Shown one piece after another: positions 44,136 to 52,423 of a stretch of DNA of 52,423 bases (its first letter is position 1; each line of letters opens with the position of its first letter). The translations under genes were made by a program, and so were the position numbers. The DNA comes from Zygnema cylindricum (taxonomy: Eukaryota > Streptophyta > Zygnematophyceae > Zygnematales > Zygnemataceae). The stretch lies in contig JBBHKE010000795.1 in assembly GCA_037447655.1 (NCBI GenBank), forward strand, positions 1-52,423. The letters are read 5' to 3'. Under the pieces are notes generated by a model that did no database searches, had not been told where the DNA came from, and worked only from the letters and a program-made list of their open reading frames with translations.

Positions 44136-45074
44136 CTATTTTTCTTGCAGTCTTTTGCTACTTCTCCTCCCCCCCTCAAAATCTGAGGCCGGAATAGATG
44201 GTTCTCGTGGATTCTTTCGAACAAATTCGGCTTCTCCCCTATCCTTTGATTCCGAATCAATTTCCACCACGTCTTTCGCTACGAGTAGAGTTGTCACTGG
44301 AGTTTCCACAGCCGAGTCCTTTTCAGTCTGATTTGTTCCTACAAGAATGTCATCTTCTCTAAAACCTGGATAGTTAGGAAGCTCAAAGTCATCGGAATTT
44401 TCTGACTCAAATCTGATTTTTACTGACTTCGTATATTTGAAGGGATCCACATACTTTCCTTCATCCATAACTACTAGATGCTTTACTAAGATTATATCTT
44501 CCCTTTTTAGATCATAAACTTTATATCTTTTAACATCTTCATCATATCCTAATAAGTATCCCGGTTTTCCTTTGGGATCTAGCTTCCAATTGGACCGATC
44601 AGTATCTAGAGTGAACACTTGACTGCCGAAAACCTTTAAGTGAGATATGTCTGGTTTCCGGCCTGTCCATCTCTCATAAGGTGTTTGATCTTTTATAGCT
44701 GAAGTAAGAACTCTATTCTTGAGGTAATTAGCACAGTTCATTGCTTTTGTCCAAAACCTTTTCCCTATCTTTTTATCTGACAACATACTTCTAGCACTAT
44801 CACTTAGTGTTGTATTTAACCTTTCAGCTACCCCATTCTGTTCCGGATTTTCTAGAACTGTCTTTTGGTGTTGAACCCCATCTTCCCTCAAAAAATCCTC
44901 AAACTGGTTAGAAGTATACTCTCCACCATTGTCACTCCTTACTCTCTTGATTGGAGTTTCATGGAGTTTTTCGCTCCATGCTTTATATTGTCTAAAACAA
45001 TCCTGAGTTTCGGACTTGTTTTTCAAAAAATATACCCGGGAATACCGAGACCAATCATCAGTTATAGTCATCAT
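44136..45074 (-). CDS. Element E integrase frame (312 codons)
   Basis: Integrase catalytic core: D48 in VRSDNGGEY and E84 in NGVAERLN are separated by 35 residues, the DD(35)E spacing; the first aspartate is in the preceding frame. WTGRKPDISHLKVFGSQVF and GYDEDVKRYKVYDL are the C-terminal copia integrase blocks, followed by an acidic linker to RT. The true protein start lies upstream; the ATG here only follows the frameshift. It ends at a TAG in frame with RT. Confidence 0.9.
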   Translation of the reverse strand: MMTITDDWSRYSRVYFLKNKSETQDCFRQYKAWSEKLHETPIKRVRSDNGGEYTSNQFEDFLREDGVQHQKTVLENPEQNGVAERLNTTLSDSARSMLSDKKIGKRFWTKAMNCANYLKNRVLTSAIKDQTPYERWTGRKPDISHLKVFGSQVFTLDTDRSNWKLDPKGKPGYLLGYDEDVKRYKVYDLKREDIILVKHLVVMDEGKYVDPFKYTKSVKIRFESENSDDFELPNYPGFREDDILVGTNQTEKDSAVETPVTTLLVAKDVVEIDSESKDRGEAEFVRKNPREPSIPASDFEGGRRSSKRLQEK

Positions 45075-46426
45075 AAATCTCTTCCCCCTGGTGAGGGCAC
45101 TTTAGCCGGTTTCCAAATATCTGTGTGTACTAGATCTAGAATTTTTTCTCCCTTATAGGTGGCTGACTTAGGAAAGGGTAATCTGTGTACTTTACCTTGA
45201 GCACATCCACTACAATCACTTATATCATCACTCTCACTGAACTGAATCCCTTCCACCACTCCCATCTTTTTCATCTCTCTTAACTTATCTAGATTCACAT
45301 GCCCAAGCCTCTTATGCCACATCATAATATCATGAACACCAGCATAATAAAGTTTCTTCTTTTCATTACTTAAGATCAGCCTAAACATCCCATGGCTACC
45401 TCTCTCAGCAATGAAATAGACATCATCCTCAAAACTAGCAGTAAAGACTCCTTCCCTAGTGCTAGTAAAAAAACCCTTATCATCTAATACTGATGTAGAG
45501 ATAAGATTTTTGTTCAACTCCGGAATAAACAATACATCTGAGAATGTTAATATGGATGCTTTTCCTTCTACTAACACTTTTAGATCTACCGATCCTACAA
45601 GAGTAGTGGTGACTATCCTCCCATCCCCGTACTCTATCTCTACGGTGGGAATCTTTCTTATCTTAGTGAACAGTTGTCTATCCTTACACATGTGCATGGA
45701 GGCACCTGAATCTACAATCCAGCCTGCTTCACCTTTCAATCCACCGTAAGCACATTTCTGCCTTCGTGGAATTTTGACCTCATTTTTCGCCTCCAACTCC
45801 TCATCCAAAAGGAGCTCATCGTCCTCGTCCTCGGATTCAGCCTCAAGTACCTGTGTGACAAGGGCCTTTTTCTTTCCTCTCGGGGTACCACCGGTCTGCC
45901 CCTCCTTTAACCAAAGCTCGGTTAGCTTAGTGCACTCTGCCATATAGTGCCCCGGTTTCTTACAAAAGTGACATAGTCCTTTGGGAGCCCTTGGTTCGAA
46001 CTCATCGGCCTGTTTTTTCTGCTCCCTACCCCCATAGTTTCCGACCGGTTTTCGAGAATCCCTGTTCCTCCAATCAGTCGCTGTTGCCAAGGCTTGGCCA
46101 CTCTTTCCTCCCCTTCGGATCTCAATTGTATTCTCTTGAACGAGAATCATCCCTACCACTGAGTTCCATATCCACCTTGAGTCAGGCAAGTCCTGCACAC
46201 GGTAAACTATGTTCACGAACTCATCAGGTAACTTCATAAGTAAACAGTTAACCTTTTCTTTTTCACTAAAATCTTTTCCCGCACTCTGTAGCTCCATGAA
46301 GAGTGTAGCAAGCTCATTGCAAAAATCCAACATATTTCCCCCTTTGTATACATACTCCTTCACTTTTTGATCAGCCAACTGTTGTTGCTGAATCGTACCA
46401 CTTCGGTACATCTCTATAAGAGCCAT
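45071..46426 (-). CDS. Element E gag-protease-integrase N-terminal frame (451 codons)
   Basis: The open frame includes the gag middle domain (residues about 1-100, with MLDFCNELA and KLPDEFVNIVYRVQDLP). A zinc knuckle has ligands C152, C155, H160 and C165. An acidic linker (about 185-210) precedes the aspartic protease, with DSGA at 229-232. GAG-pre-integrase follows, with H361, H366, C395 and C398 of the integrase zinc finger, and the first catalytic aspartate D426 in VHTDIW. It belongs to one polyprotein with the neighbouring pieces. Upstream it is bounded by an in-frame TGA. Downstream a one-base loss in a run of G near 45082 shifts the frame, and the next piece overlaps it by 4 bp. Confidence 0.9.
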   Translation of the reverse strand: MALIEMYRSGTIQQQQLADQKVKEYVYKGGNMLDFCNELATLFMELQSAGKDFSEKEKVNCLLMKLPDEFVNIVYRVQDLPDSRWIWNSVVGMILVQENTIEIRRGGKSGQALATATDWRNRDSRKPVGNYGGREQKKQADEFEPRAPKGLCHFCKKPGHYMAECTKLTELWLKEGQTGGTPRGKKKALVTQVLEAESEDEDDELLLDEELEAKNEVKIPRRQKCAYGGLKGEAGWIVDSGASMHMCKDRQLFTKIRKIPTVEIEYGDGRIVTTTLVGSVDLKVLVEGKASILTFSDVLFIPELNKNLISTSVLDDKGFFTSTREGVFTASFEDDVYFIAERGSHGMFRLILSNEKKKLYYAGVHDIMMWHKRLGHVNLDKLREMKKMGVVEGIQFSESDDISDCSGCAQGKVHRLPFPKSATYKGEKILDLVHTDIWKPAKVPSPGGRDL

Positions 46427-46441
46427 CCAAAGATCGGATGC

Positions 46442-46870
46442 TCATTCTACGTGCAAATGAGGACATGCAAGTCTTTGAGTGAGATGGCGTAGGATGAAGT
46501 GCTTTGCCGCCATATTGTTGAAGTCCCAGGTTTCAGTGTCATTCTCCTCATTCCTCGGAATAGGTGACATGAATGCTGAAACAGTTGCTATTGGTGTGGT
46601 CGCCTCCTTCTCCTTTCCTTTGTCCACCACCTCTCCTTCTTTTATTTCATCCGTTGAAGGTGAATCCTCTTTCTTGGTGAATATGCTTCCTCCAAACCCT
46701 AAAGGAATTCCAAGACTTGATGGACGCCCCAACTGTCCACTCACTATCCCCCAAAACCTTTTTTCGCATAGAGCTCCTATCATCATACTTTCTTAGTATA
46801 TGAAGCCAGTTCCATTAAAGATTGGTACCCTAGAGGGTGGGCCCAAAACCTGAAACTCTGAGACCTCCAT
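46442..46870 (-). pseudogene. Element E gag, N-terminal part
   Basis: Reads from the LTR ATG (46870) through the primer site into FNGTGFIY, where TAA replaces the conserved tryptophan, then MMIGALCEKRFWGIVSGQ and a Ser/Glu/Lys-rich stretch to WDFNNMAAKHFILRHLTQ. It ends at TGA at 46442-46444, in frame with the next piece. This is the capsid-forming region of copia Gag. Confidence 0.85.
46836..46850 (-). promoter_or_regulatory. Element E primer-binding site (one mismatch)
   Basis: Minus strand GGTTTTGGGCCCACC. Compared with family A, one A-to-T change lies at the position paired with the U of the tRNA CAU anticodon; it also turns the primer-site ATG into TTG. The ATG in the LTR is unaffected. 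Confidence 0.8.
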
Positions 46871-47899
46871 AAGTCCTCAGAGTAGACAACTTCCAAGAAG
46901 CCTCTAGGATAATCCTAACCCTTTTGTGTTCCAGCAAAAATAATTGCCACCTTGGCAGACAAAAACCCCGACCACCTGCACCCCTGTAAAGGCAAGACTC
47001 CCCTGAGTCGGTAGCAAAAAGAATCTCTGAATTTGCTCCCCTGAGCAGTAAGTTATGGAGGGTCAAAGTTGACCTTTTGTACAGAAGCTCTCTGGGAGAG
47101 GGGGTCCTATCTTCTAATTTTTCTAAGTCCTATCTCTCTCACAGACTCTATCTACTGATGTACGCAACCAATCAGAATTGAGTTCCGTACGCAAAATTAC
47201 AGCTGCCGGTGTACTTTATGTACGGACATTGTACGACATGGCCAAAATGTCGACACATGTCAAATCCGGATTCGGTGCCATAATCTCCGGAGATTCCACA
47301 ATCCAACGGAATTTCGCCACGCGTCATCCGATGTGGCGATGGCCACAAACCGCCGAAATCTTCCTCCGCGATCTCGGCGCTAATCCCGACCGTCCGATTA
47401 AATTCGGATTTAATCGTAGCCGTAATAAATACATGCGCGGTATTTGTTTCACTTACGAAACAAATGCGCGGTACTGATTTTTGTCCGTACCGTAATTCGT
47501 ACATTATATATTACTGGATCTATGTATCCCGTAATTCATTCCAGTTAAATGATTTATCGCACGTATAATCATTTAAATAAATATCAAACTATATGCTACG
47601 TAACACTACGGCTAGACTTAACGGCTAAGGCTACCGGCTACTTCCTGTCTGCCGGCCGGTAGGTACAAGGATCAAATCCTGCCGCCGGCACATACCTTTT
47701 AAATAAATAAATAAACCCTAATATAAAATTCCCGTAAACCTCAGGATAGCCAAGGTAGCCATGGCTCTAGCTTCCTCTCCAATTTCTCAGTGACTGCGAC
47801 AAGTTTGAGAGTTGGAGAGAGAAGTTAGAGATAGATTGCCTCGACTTCTATATTTCTTTTCAGACCTAGAAAATACTAATAAAACCATTAGTTTCTACA
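46851..47899 (-). mobile_element. Element E 5' LTR (1049 bp)
   Basis: On the minus strand it runs TGTAGAAACTAATGG...GAGTTTCA. It has the U3 box ACTTGTCGCAGTCACTGA and, on the plus strand, the tRNA-like module (47611-47690) with GGATCAAATCC at 47669-47679. Its terminal 20 bp give ATG plus five codons (start 46870). Confidence 0.93.
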
Positions 47900-48841
47900 G
47901 TCTGTCTCCACCTCTCTCTCTCTATCCCCCATACTTGTTGTAGTCACTGAAGGAGAGAGAGAGAGAGAGAGTAGTGGAGCCATGGTTGCCTCAGCTCCAC
48001 TTGTGTAGGACTAAAGAGTGACCTAAGTCACTCTCAACAAAAGGTTGAGTCCGACGGGACTCGAACCCCCGACGGGCAAAGCATGATGTAGCCGTTAGCT
48101 CTAACCGGTGTGTCGTAGAAGTTCGCTAGAGAATACAGGGTATGATAAATACTTATCTAGTGTTATGGTAGTTATTCTGATTAACGGAAATACAACTCTA
48201 AGTACATGGAGCGGATCAAATACAATAAGAATATGATTCCGCACGAAACAAATGAATCATACATTTGTTTCGACGGTTGAGATCAAATACAAAATCACAT
48301 CCGACACCACACGTCATATTTGAGATCGCGAAATGGTCACTTCGGCATTTAGTCACGTGGCATGACCTGGCGCCACGTGGAGAGATAACATTCGGTCGCG
48401 GGAATTTTGAGGAACGTATGGACGAGTGAAAAGTCGACACGCGTCCGCTTAATAACATTGTCGTACATGTGTCGTACAACAGGTACACCGGCAATAGTCC
48501 TTTTGATGTGGTACACTATTTTTGATTGGTCCGTTCTCTAGTAGATAGGAGTTATTAGAGGGAATCAGGACTTAAGAAAATTTGGTAGGTAGTCACCTCT
48601 CTCTTTGAGAGTTTGTACAAATTGGCATTTTTACTGCCTCATAACTTATCACCTGGTTGGGCGTTTTCAAAGATTATTTTTCCTACGGACTCAGGGAAGT
48701 CCAGGCTGCACAAAGGTGTAGTTACATTGTTTGCATGTCTTTTTGGGTAGCAGTGGTTGCCATTGAAAGTGGGTTAGTTAATAACTATCTAGAGGTTTCA
48801 TGAAATCTGTAGTCCAATGGAGAATACAGAATTGCATTTAG

Positions 48842-49231
48842 TCCTTCAAGTTGATGTTTTTAATGTTTTCAATATAGTGGATTGTAATGCCATTTTTTCC
48901 AAGCTTATGGTTGCACATTCTCCAATTGTCCTGATATTTCCTTTTTTAGGGCCTTTTATACTTTGAGCCGCAACCTCTCTTTTTCCACTGATGGTGATTT
49001 TGTCCCCCTTTCTTCCACGACGGGCACTCGTCAGGGCGATCCTCTTGGGGGCCCATTGTTTGCCCTTGCTCATTACCAGGCCCTCTGAGCTTCCGCGGCC
49101 GCTTCTCCATCTTGCCTCTTCTTTTGAGTTGCGGACGACACACACATTACTGGTCTTTTGGACCAAGTTTTACCGGCCTATACCTTTTTTAAAGATCGTT
49201 TGGCCGAACTCAATCTTTTTGTCCAACCCAC
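48842..49231 (+). pseudogene. Non-LTR RT, catalytic part (split gene, continued)
   Basis: Continues the frame cut at 22993. RT motif A is VDVFNVFN, with its aspartate kept. A frameshift near 48950 follows, then TRQGDPLGGPLFALAH (motif B region) and the catalytic VADDTHI (motif C, with VADD for the usual YADD/FADD). Stops occur near 49078, 49123 and 49231. The 'RQGDPL' and 'ADDTHI' spellings mark a non-LTR retrotransposon, not copia. Confidence 0.85.
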
Positions 49232-49234
49232 TTA

Positions 49235-50755
49235 GTGTGTTGTTTGGTCTCCAGTTATTTTCCTCCATCTTTCACTCCCCCTCGTGGTTTTCATACTCCT
49301 CCTCCATCCGAAGGAATTCGTGTATTAGGTTGCGCGCTCGGTTCTGATCTATACATCAAGCAATTTCTTGATTATGCTCTTCAGACATATTTGTCCTATG
49401 TGGATGACCTTCCTCACCTTTCTGATCCCCAAGTGGCTTTTGCACTCTTGACCCGATGTTTCCCCCATCGCCCCTCCTACCTAACTCGTACTTCCCCTCC
49501 CACTCCTACTTTTGTGTCGTCCATTTGTGCATTTGACGATCGCCTCATGGACATCCTTCATACTTTATTAGGTTGTGGGGCTTTTGATCGTGAGTCTAGG
49601 CCAACCCGTATCCAAGCCTCTCTTCCATTCTTTGCAGGTGGTTTGGGTTTACTGTCGACAGCCCGGGTTGCTCTCGCTGCCTATTTGGGAAGTTGGTATC
49701 TTGTTGCCTCCACTATTGTCTCTCGTTTTTTGGCTGGGGACACTCATATTCTTGCTACCATTGTACCTCGAGTTTCAGACAGTGTGCTCGCATTCCAGCG
49801 GTCCCTTCTCGATGCATCTCGATCTCTTATTCTTGCTGCTATAGCATATATGCCAATTCTTTCGACTCTTGTTTCGACATCGGTTGCACGTGTTCCTGAA
49901 TCTATTTCGGATAAGGTAGTCGCCACTGTTTTGTCCGAGCTTCTTGAGGCAATTCTTTCTGATACTTTGCGTGCACTCTTTCTTTCCTCTGGCGGATCTC
50001 GTTCCGGAGCTTGGCTATTGGCTATCCCTATCTTATCTACCCTCCGATTCACCCTGGCTCAATTCACCACGGTCCTTAGGTTTCGGTTTGGCCTCCCTCA
50101 CCCACCTTTGCTTGGCTCTCTTGTTTGCATTTCTGACCACGTTCTTGAGCCTGACGTCGTTCGTTTGCTTTGTTGCTCCCACGGGGGCGAGTTGATTTGG
50201 GCGCACGACACGATACGAGACACCATTGAAACTATCGCTTTCGAGGGGGGATATTTTGTCCGTCGGGAAGTTTCCAACATTATTTCTTCATGTCAAATTG
50301 ACATTGTACTACTTGATGGTGCGCGTCGTACATTTGGTGACGTTGTTTTGGCGAACCCTACCTCTGATACAGTTGTCAGTCAGGCAGCTCGACATGTGGG
50401 TGTGGCCGCATGCGACGCGACTAAGAGGAAGAAGTGTGATTATGCCCATCGCGATGCTATGGATGGTTTCATTCCGATGGCGGTCGAGATATTTGGTTGT
50501 TTGGGTGTGGCTTTGGAAGAGTTCCTCCGTGGTTGTGGTCGACATTCGTTCGAGTGGCGGGGACTGGGAGCCCGTCTGTTTCAATACTTACTTCCTTTTA
50601 CCGTCAACGTTTATCGGTGGCCCTTCAGCGAGTACAAGCTTTATCCTCCTTGGATTGTCTATTGCGACTATGGATTGTCGACGTGTCCCAGAACTCCCTC
50701 CTCTTGCTCCTCCGGGGTTCGGGGACCTACGTGGTTGCGTTGCGTAGATTTTTAG
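49235..50755 (+). pseudogene. Non-LTR retrotransposon C-terminal region with nuclease-like domain (506 codons open)
   Basis: The frame is shifted relative to the RT motifs just upstream; its first 20 or so codons come from the shifted region and the ATG at 49235 is unlikely to be a natural start. Residues about 30-70 are the RT thumb (IRVLGCALGSDLYIKQFL). IQASLPFFAGGLGLLSTAR (about 128-146) and LAAYLGSW are typical of the region after RT in RLE-type elements. Near the C-terminus IDIVLLDGARRTFGDVVLANP, an alanine-rich helix with KRKKCDY, and FIPMAVEIFG follow the D...D-x-V...K...F-x-P-x-x-x-E layout of a PD-(D/E)XK-like nuclease. The nuclease assignment is by motif pattern only. No stop in 1.5 kb suggests recent decay. 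Confidence 0.75.
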
Positions 50756-50758
50756 TTA

Positions 50759-51155
50759 TGTTAGTGTTTTTTTGATAAGTGTTAGCTCTTTCCTTTGATG
50801 TTTCGTTTGTTGGTTTTTGCTACTTTGGGTGTTTTATGTTTACTAGCCATCCTTTCATGTTTTCGTTGCTATTGCCTAGAGTATTGTTTTTGTTTCTTCC
50901 CCCGACATGTAGTTTTTCAGATTTTGTCGTGCTACTTCCTTTTGTTCCCATGGACTCAGATGGTCTACCATCGTGATTTTTAATAAAGTCAGCCATTTCA
51001 CTTTTTTTTTGTTTATGGTATCAATGATGACTTTGGTAGAGTTGTAGAAAACCCATGATGTCTGAGAATAACGGGGACCATGATCTTTGAGAATAACAAG
51101 GACGATGGTCTCATGCACTTAATTTGTGTACTATCACAATAATGTGTAAAGATTT
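50759..51155 (+). other. Probable 3' untranslated end of the non-LTR element
   Basis: T-rich sequence after the stop, with AATAAA at 50983-50988 and a T-run shortly after. I cannot place the true 3' end of the element; there is no clear poly(A) tail or matching target duplication. Confidence 0.45.
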
Positions 51156-52019
51156 GTGTTGTGTATCGGTATAAATTCTATAGCGATAACACAGATACCG
51201 ATAGTTATTGGTTATCGAACGGTTAGAGATTTCGATATATCGGGCTGGGACCAACAAATTCCTTATCGGCGATAACTTAAAAAATATATAGTATGTTACA
51301 ATATTACTTTATAACATACTGTAAGCGTGGCATGCCACGTATAAAAATATGTTCCGTTGTCCTTTAACTGCAATTTATTACGGACAGCGCAACATATAAA
51401 CGCTGGTCGGTAAACTGAAAAAAAAAATTACGGCGACGAACATAATTTTACTAAAACACTGGTGAACATGGAACTGGAAAAAGACGGCGGACACAAAAGT
51501 ACAACGGACGCAATATAACATTCTGCGCGCCGCCGAAATTGAACGGATGACTTGGAATGAGAAAACACGAGCGGACGGGCCACCGTGAGCGCCGACATCC
51601 CGGAATGGCTCTTTTGGCAGCTTATGCCACAAAAGTTGATAGATTGACACGTGGCAGGTCCCCAATGGATCTCAAGGAATAAAAGGACAAAGCCATGACG
51701 TCGGATGTGAAAGGTACATCGTTTTTATTGGAACCGTATCAAAAACGTACATATCTCATGGCTGCTACTGTACTTTCTATGCTTGTACACGTCCGGGGAA
51801 TAAGACGTACAGTTGAGTGTACAGGCCGTACAGGCCTTACAATTATCTGTATGACCCGTACAGTTATCGCCAATAGTTATCGTAATTGGCCTTATCACCG
51901 ATAAGTACCCGATTTTATCGGCTACTTATCGGCGATATATCGTACCAATATATCGATTATCGGACACCCGGAAAAAGGTCCATATTGGTTATCGGCAAAT
52001 CCTTATCGATTCACAACAT
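51156..52019. mobile_element. TATCG-rich MITE, longer copy (864 bp)
   Basis: Starts GTGTTGTGTATCGGTATAA and ends TTATCGATTCACAACAT, inverted ends like those of 7075-7564. Shared internal boxes include GATAGTTATYGGTTATC, the GGGACCAACAAATTC box and the GATATATCG clusters. The extra length is in the middle. The TA target duplication is not clean here. Confidence 0.65.
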
Positions 52020-52164
52020 TAGTAAAGATCATTATTCAATGTGGCCATTGTATAAGTAATACAGTTGTTTCAACATGGATGATATTTTGTTATCTTAAAA
52101 TTTTTAATGACAATTCAAAGAGCATCCCACTTAAATATTTGTTGGCTGTTAGATCCATTGTACC
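52020..52164. other. Short unclassified spacer
   Basis: AT-rich sequence between the MITE and the LTR end. Confidence 0.5.
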
Positions 52165-52423
52165 TGAAATTCTGTGGTCTCCATTGACCCACAGAATGAG
52201 CAGCCTATGTAAAGCCTCTAAGATAATATTTGCCCCTTCTACTTTCCCGCTGAATAAGTGCCGCCCAGGCACACAAATATTCTGACCACTCTCACACTTG
52301 TGAGGATAAGACTCCCCTGAGTCAAACGCAAAAAGAATCACTGAATTTGCTCACCCGAGCAGTAAGTTATGGCTGGTCAAAGATGACCTTTATAGTTACA
52401 AGCTCTCTTAGAGAGAGAGGTAC
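52165..52423 (-). mobile_element. Copia LTR end, cut by the window edge
   Basis: Matches the 3' end of the E, C and 17-kb LTRs read on the minus strand. The terminal 20 bp again encode ATG plus five codons (start at 52184). The base left of the LTR is C and no primer site follows in the minus direction (GGTACA instead), so this is a solo LTR or the 3' LTR of an element extending beyond the window. Confidence 0.75.

Larger units (their letters stand above)
41452..47899 (-). mobile_element. Full-length copia element E, TSD GTCTG (6448 bp)
   Basis: A complete Ty1/copia element on the minus strand: 5' LTR 46851-47899, primer site 46836-46850, gag-pol 46870-42513, purine tract 42514-42500, 3' LTR 41452-42499. 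The target duplication GTCTG is perfect. The two LTRs differ at roughly 25 positions by my eye count (about 2-3%), so the insertion is fairly young and younger than the array it sits in. The coding region is one long frame broken only by a few stops and one frameshift. It is the best reference copy for the whole superfamily in this window. Confidence 0.95.
22994..48836 (+). mobile_element. Copia family A triple tandem array (25.8 kb)
   Basis: Four family A LTRs (22994, 29450, 34782 and 41388 as start points) alternate with three internal regions, all on the plus strand. Once younger insertions are subtracted the period is about 5335, 5332 and 5311 bp. Only the outermost ends carry the target duplication TTTAG, and each inner LTR is flanked by purine tract on its left and primer site on its right. 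So neighbouring units share an LTR and the whole array occupies one integration site. Later insertions are a solo LTR C in unit 1, a solo LTR D in unit 3 and element E in the last LTR. No unit can code for a full polyprotein. Confidence 0.9.
41388..48836 (+). mobile_element. Family A LTR 4, split by element E
   Basis: The LTR starts TGTTGAAAATAAG at 41388, is interrupted after GTCTG (41447-41451) and resumes with the same GTCTG at 47900, ending ...AGAATTGCA at 48836. Its own sequence is therefore 41388-41451 plus 47905-48836, about 1 kb. The terminal ATG is at 48817. Confidence 0.92.

Noticed and set aside
49235-50755. 506-codon open frame as a host gene
   Set aside because: RT motifs lie directly upstream in another frame and the frame itself carries post-RT and nuclease-like blocks; the ATG lies in shifted sequence. 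It is the end of a non-LTR retrotransposon.

Overview
The window is a stretch of eukaryotic intergenic DNA built almost entirely of nested transposable elements. I found no host protein-coding gene, rRNA, functional tRNA or CRISPR array that I can support. Copia clades, chromoviral-free content, many MITEs and an RLE-type non-LTR element, together with a copia primer site matching the anticodon arm of initiator tRNA-Met, fit a green-lineage genome, probably not a flowering plant. That assignment is an inference and could be wrong.

Layout. 1-3.0 kb: TATCG-rich repeat and a decayed Ty1/copia gag-protease. 3.0-7.6 kb: AT-rich DNA with a direct duplication, a decamer repeat and two TA-flanked MITEs. 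7.6-10.1 kb: the 3' end of a copia pol gene (minus strand) split by two MITEs lying head to head, each bordered by TAA. 10.8-14.4 kb: the 5' half of a copia element (LTR, primer site, gag, protease), its LTR broken by an inverted piece of another copia. 14.4-19.2 kb: fold-back repeats and a solo LTR. 19.2-20.6 kb: an LTR and gag fragment ending at a 10-N gap, apparently a misassembled copy of 24.0-25.4 kb.

22.8-51.0 kb is the core. A non-LTR reverse-transcriptase gene (22.84-22.99 and 48.84-50.76 kb) is interrupted by one 25.8-kb insertion flanked by the 5-bp duplication TTTAG. The insertion is a tandem array of copia family A in the order LTR-internal-LTR-internal-LTR-internal-LTR, period about 5.33 kb. 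It was later hit by a solo LTR (TSD GTTTA), an unrelated solo LTR (TSD GAGGG), and a nearly intact 6.45-kb copia element E on the minus strand (TSD GTCTG). 51.2-52.4 kb holds a second TATCG MITE and the end of another LTR.

The most unusual signal is in the copia elements. In every LTR of the related families (A, C, E, F and two others) the last 20 bp read as an ATG-led six-codon peptide, in frame with gag, so that translation would run out of the LTR, through the primer-binding site and into gag. The primer site GGTTATGGGCCCACC is complementary to the anticodon arm of initiator tRNA-Met, implying a half-tRNA primer as in Drosophila copia; its central ATG pairs with the CAU anticodon. The same LTRs carry an antisense tRNA-like module with a B-box.
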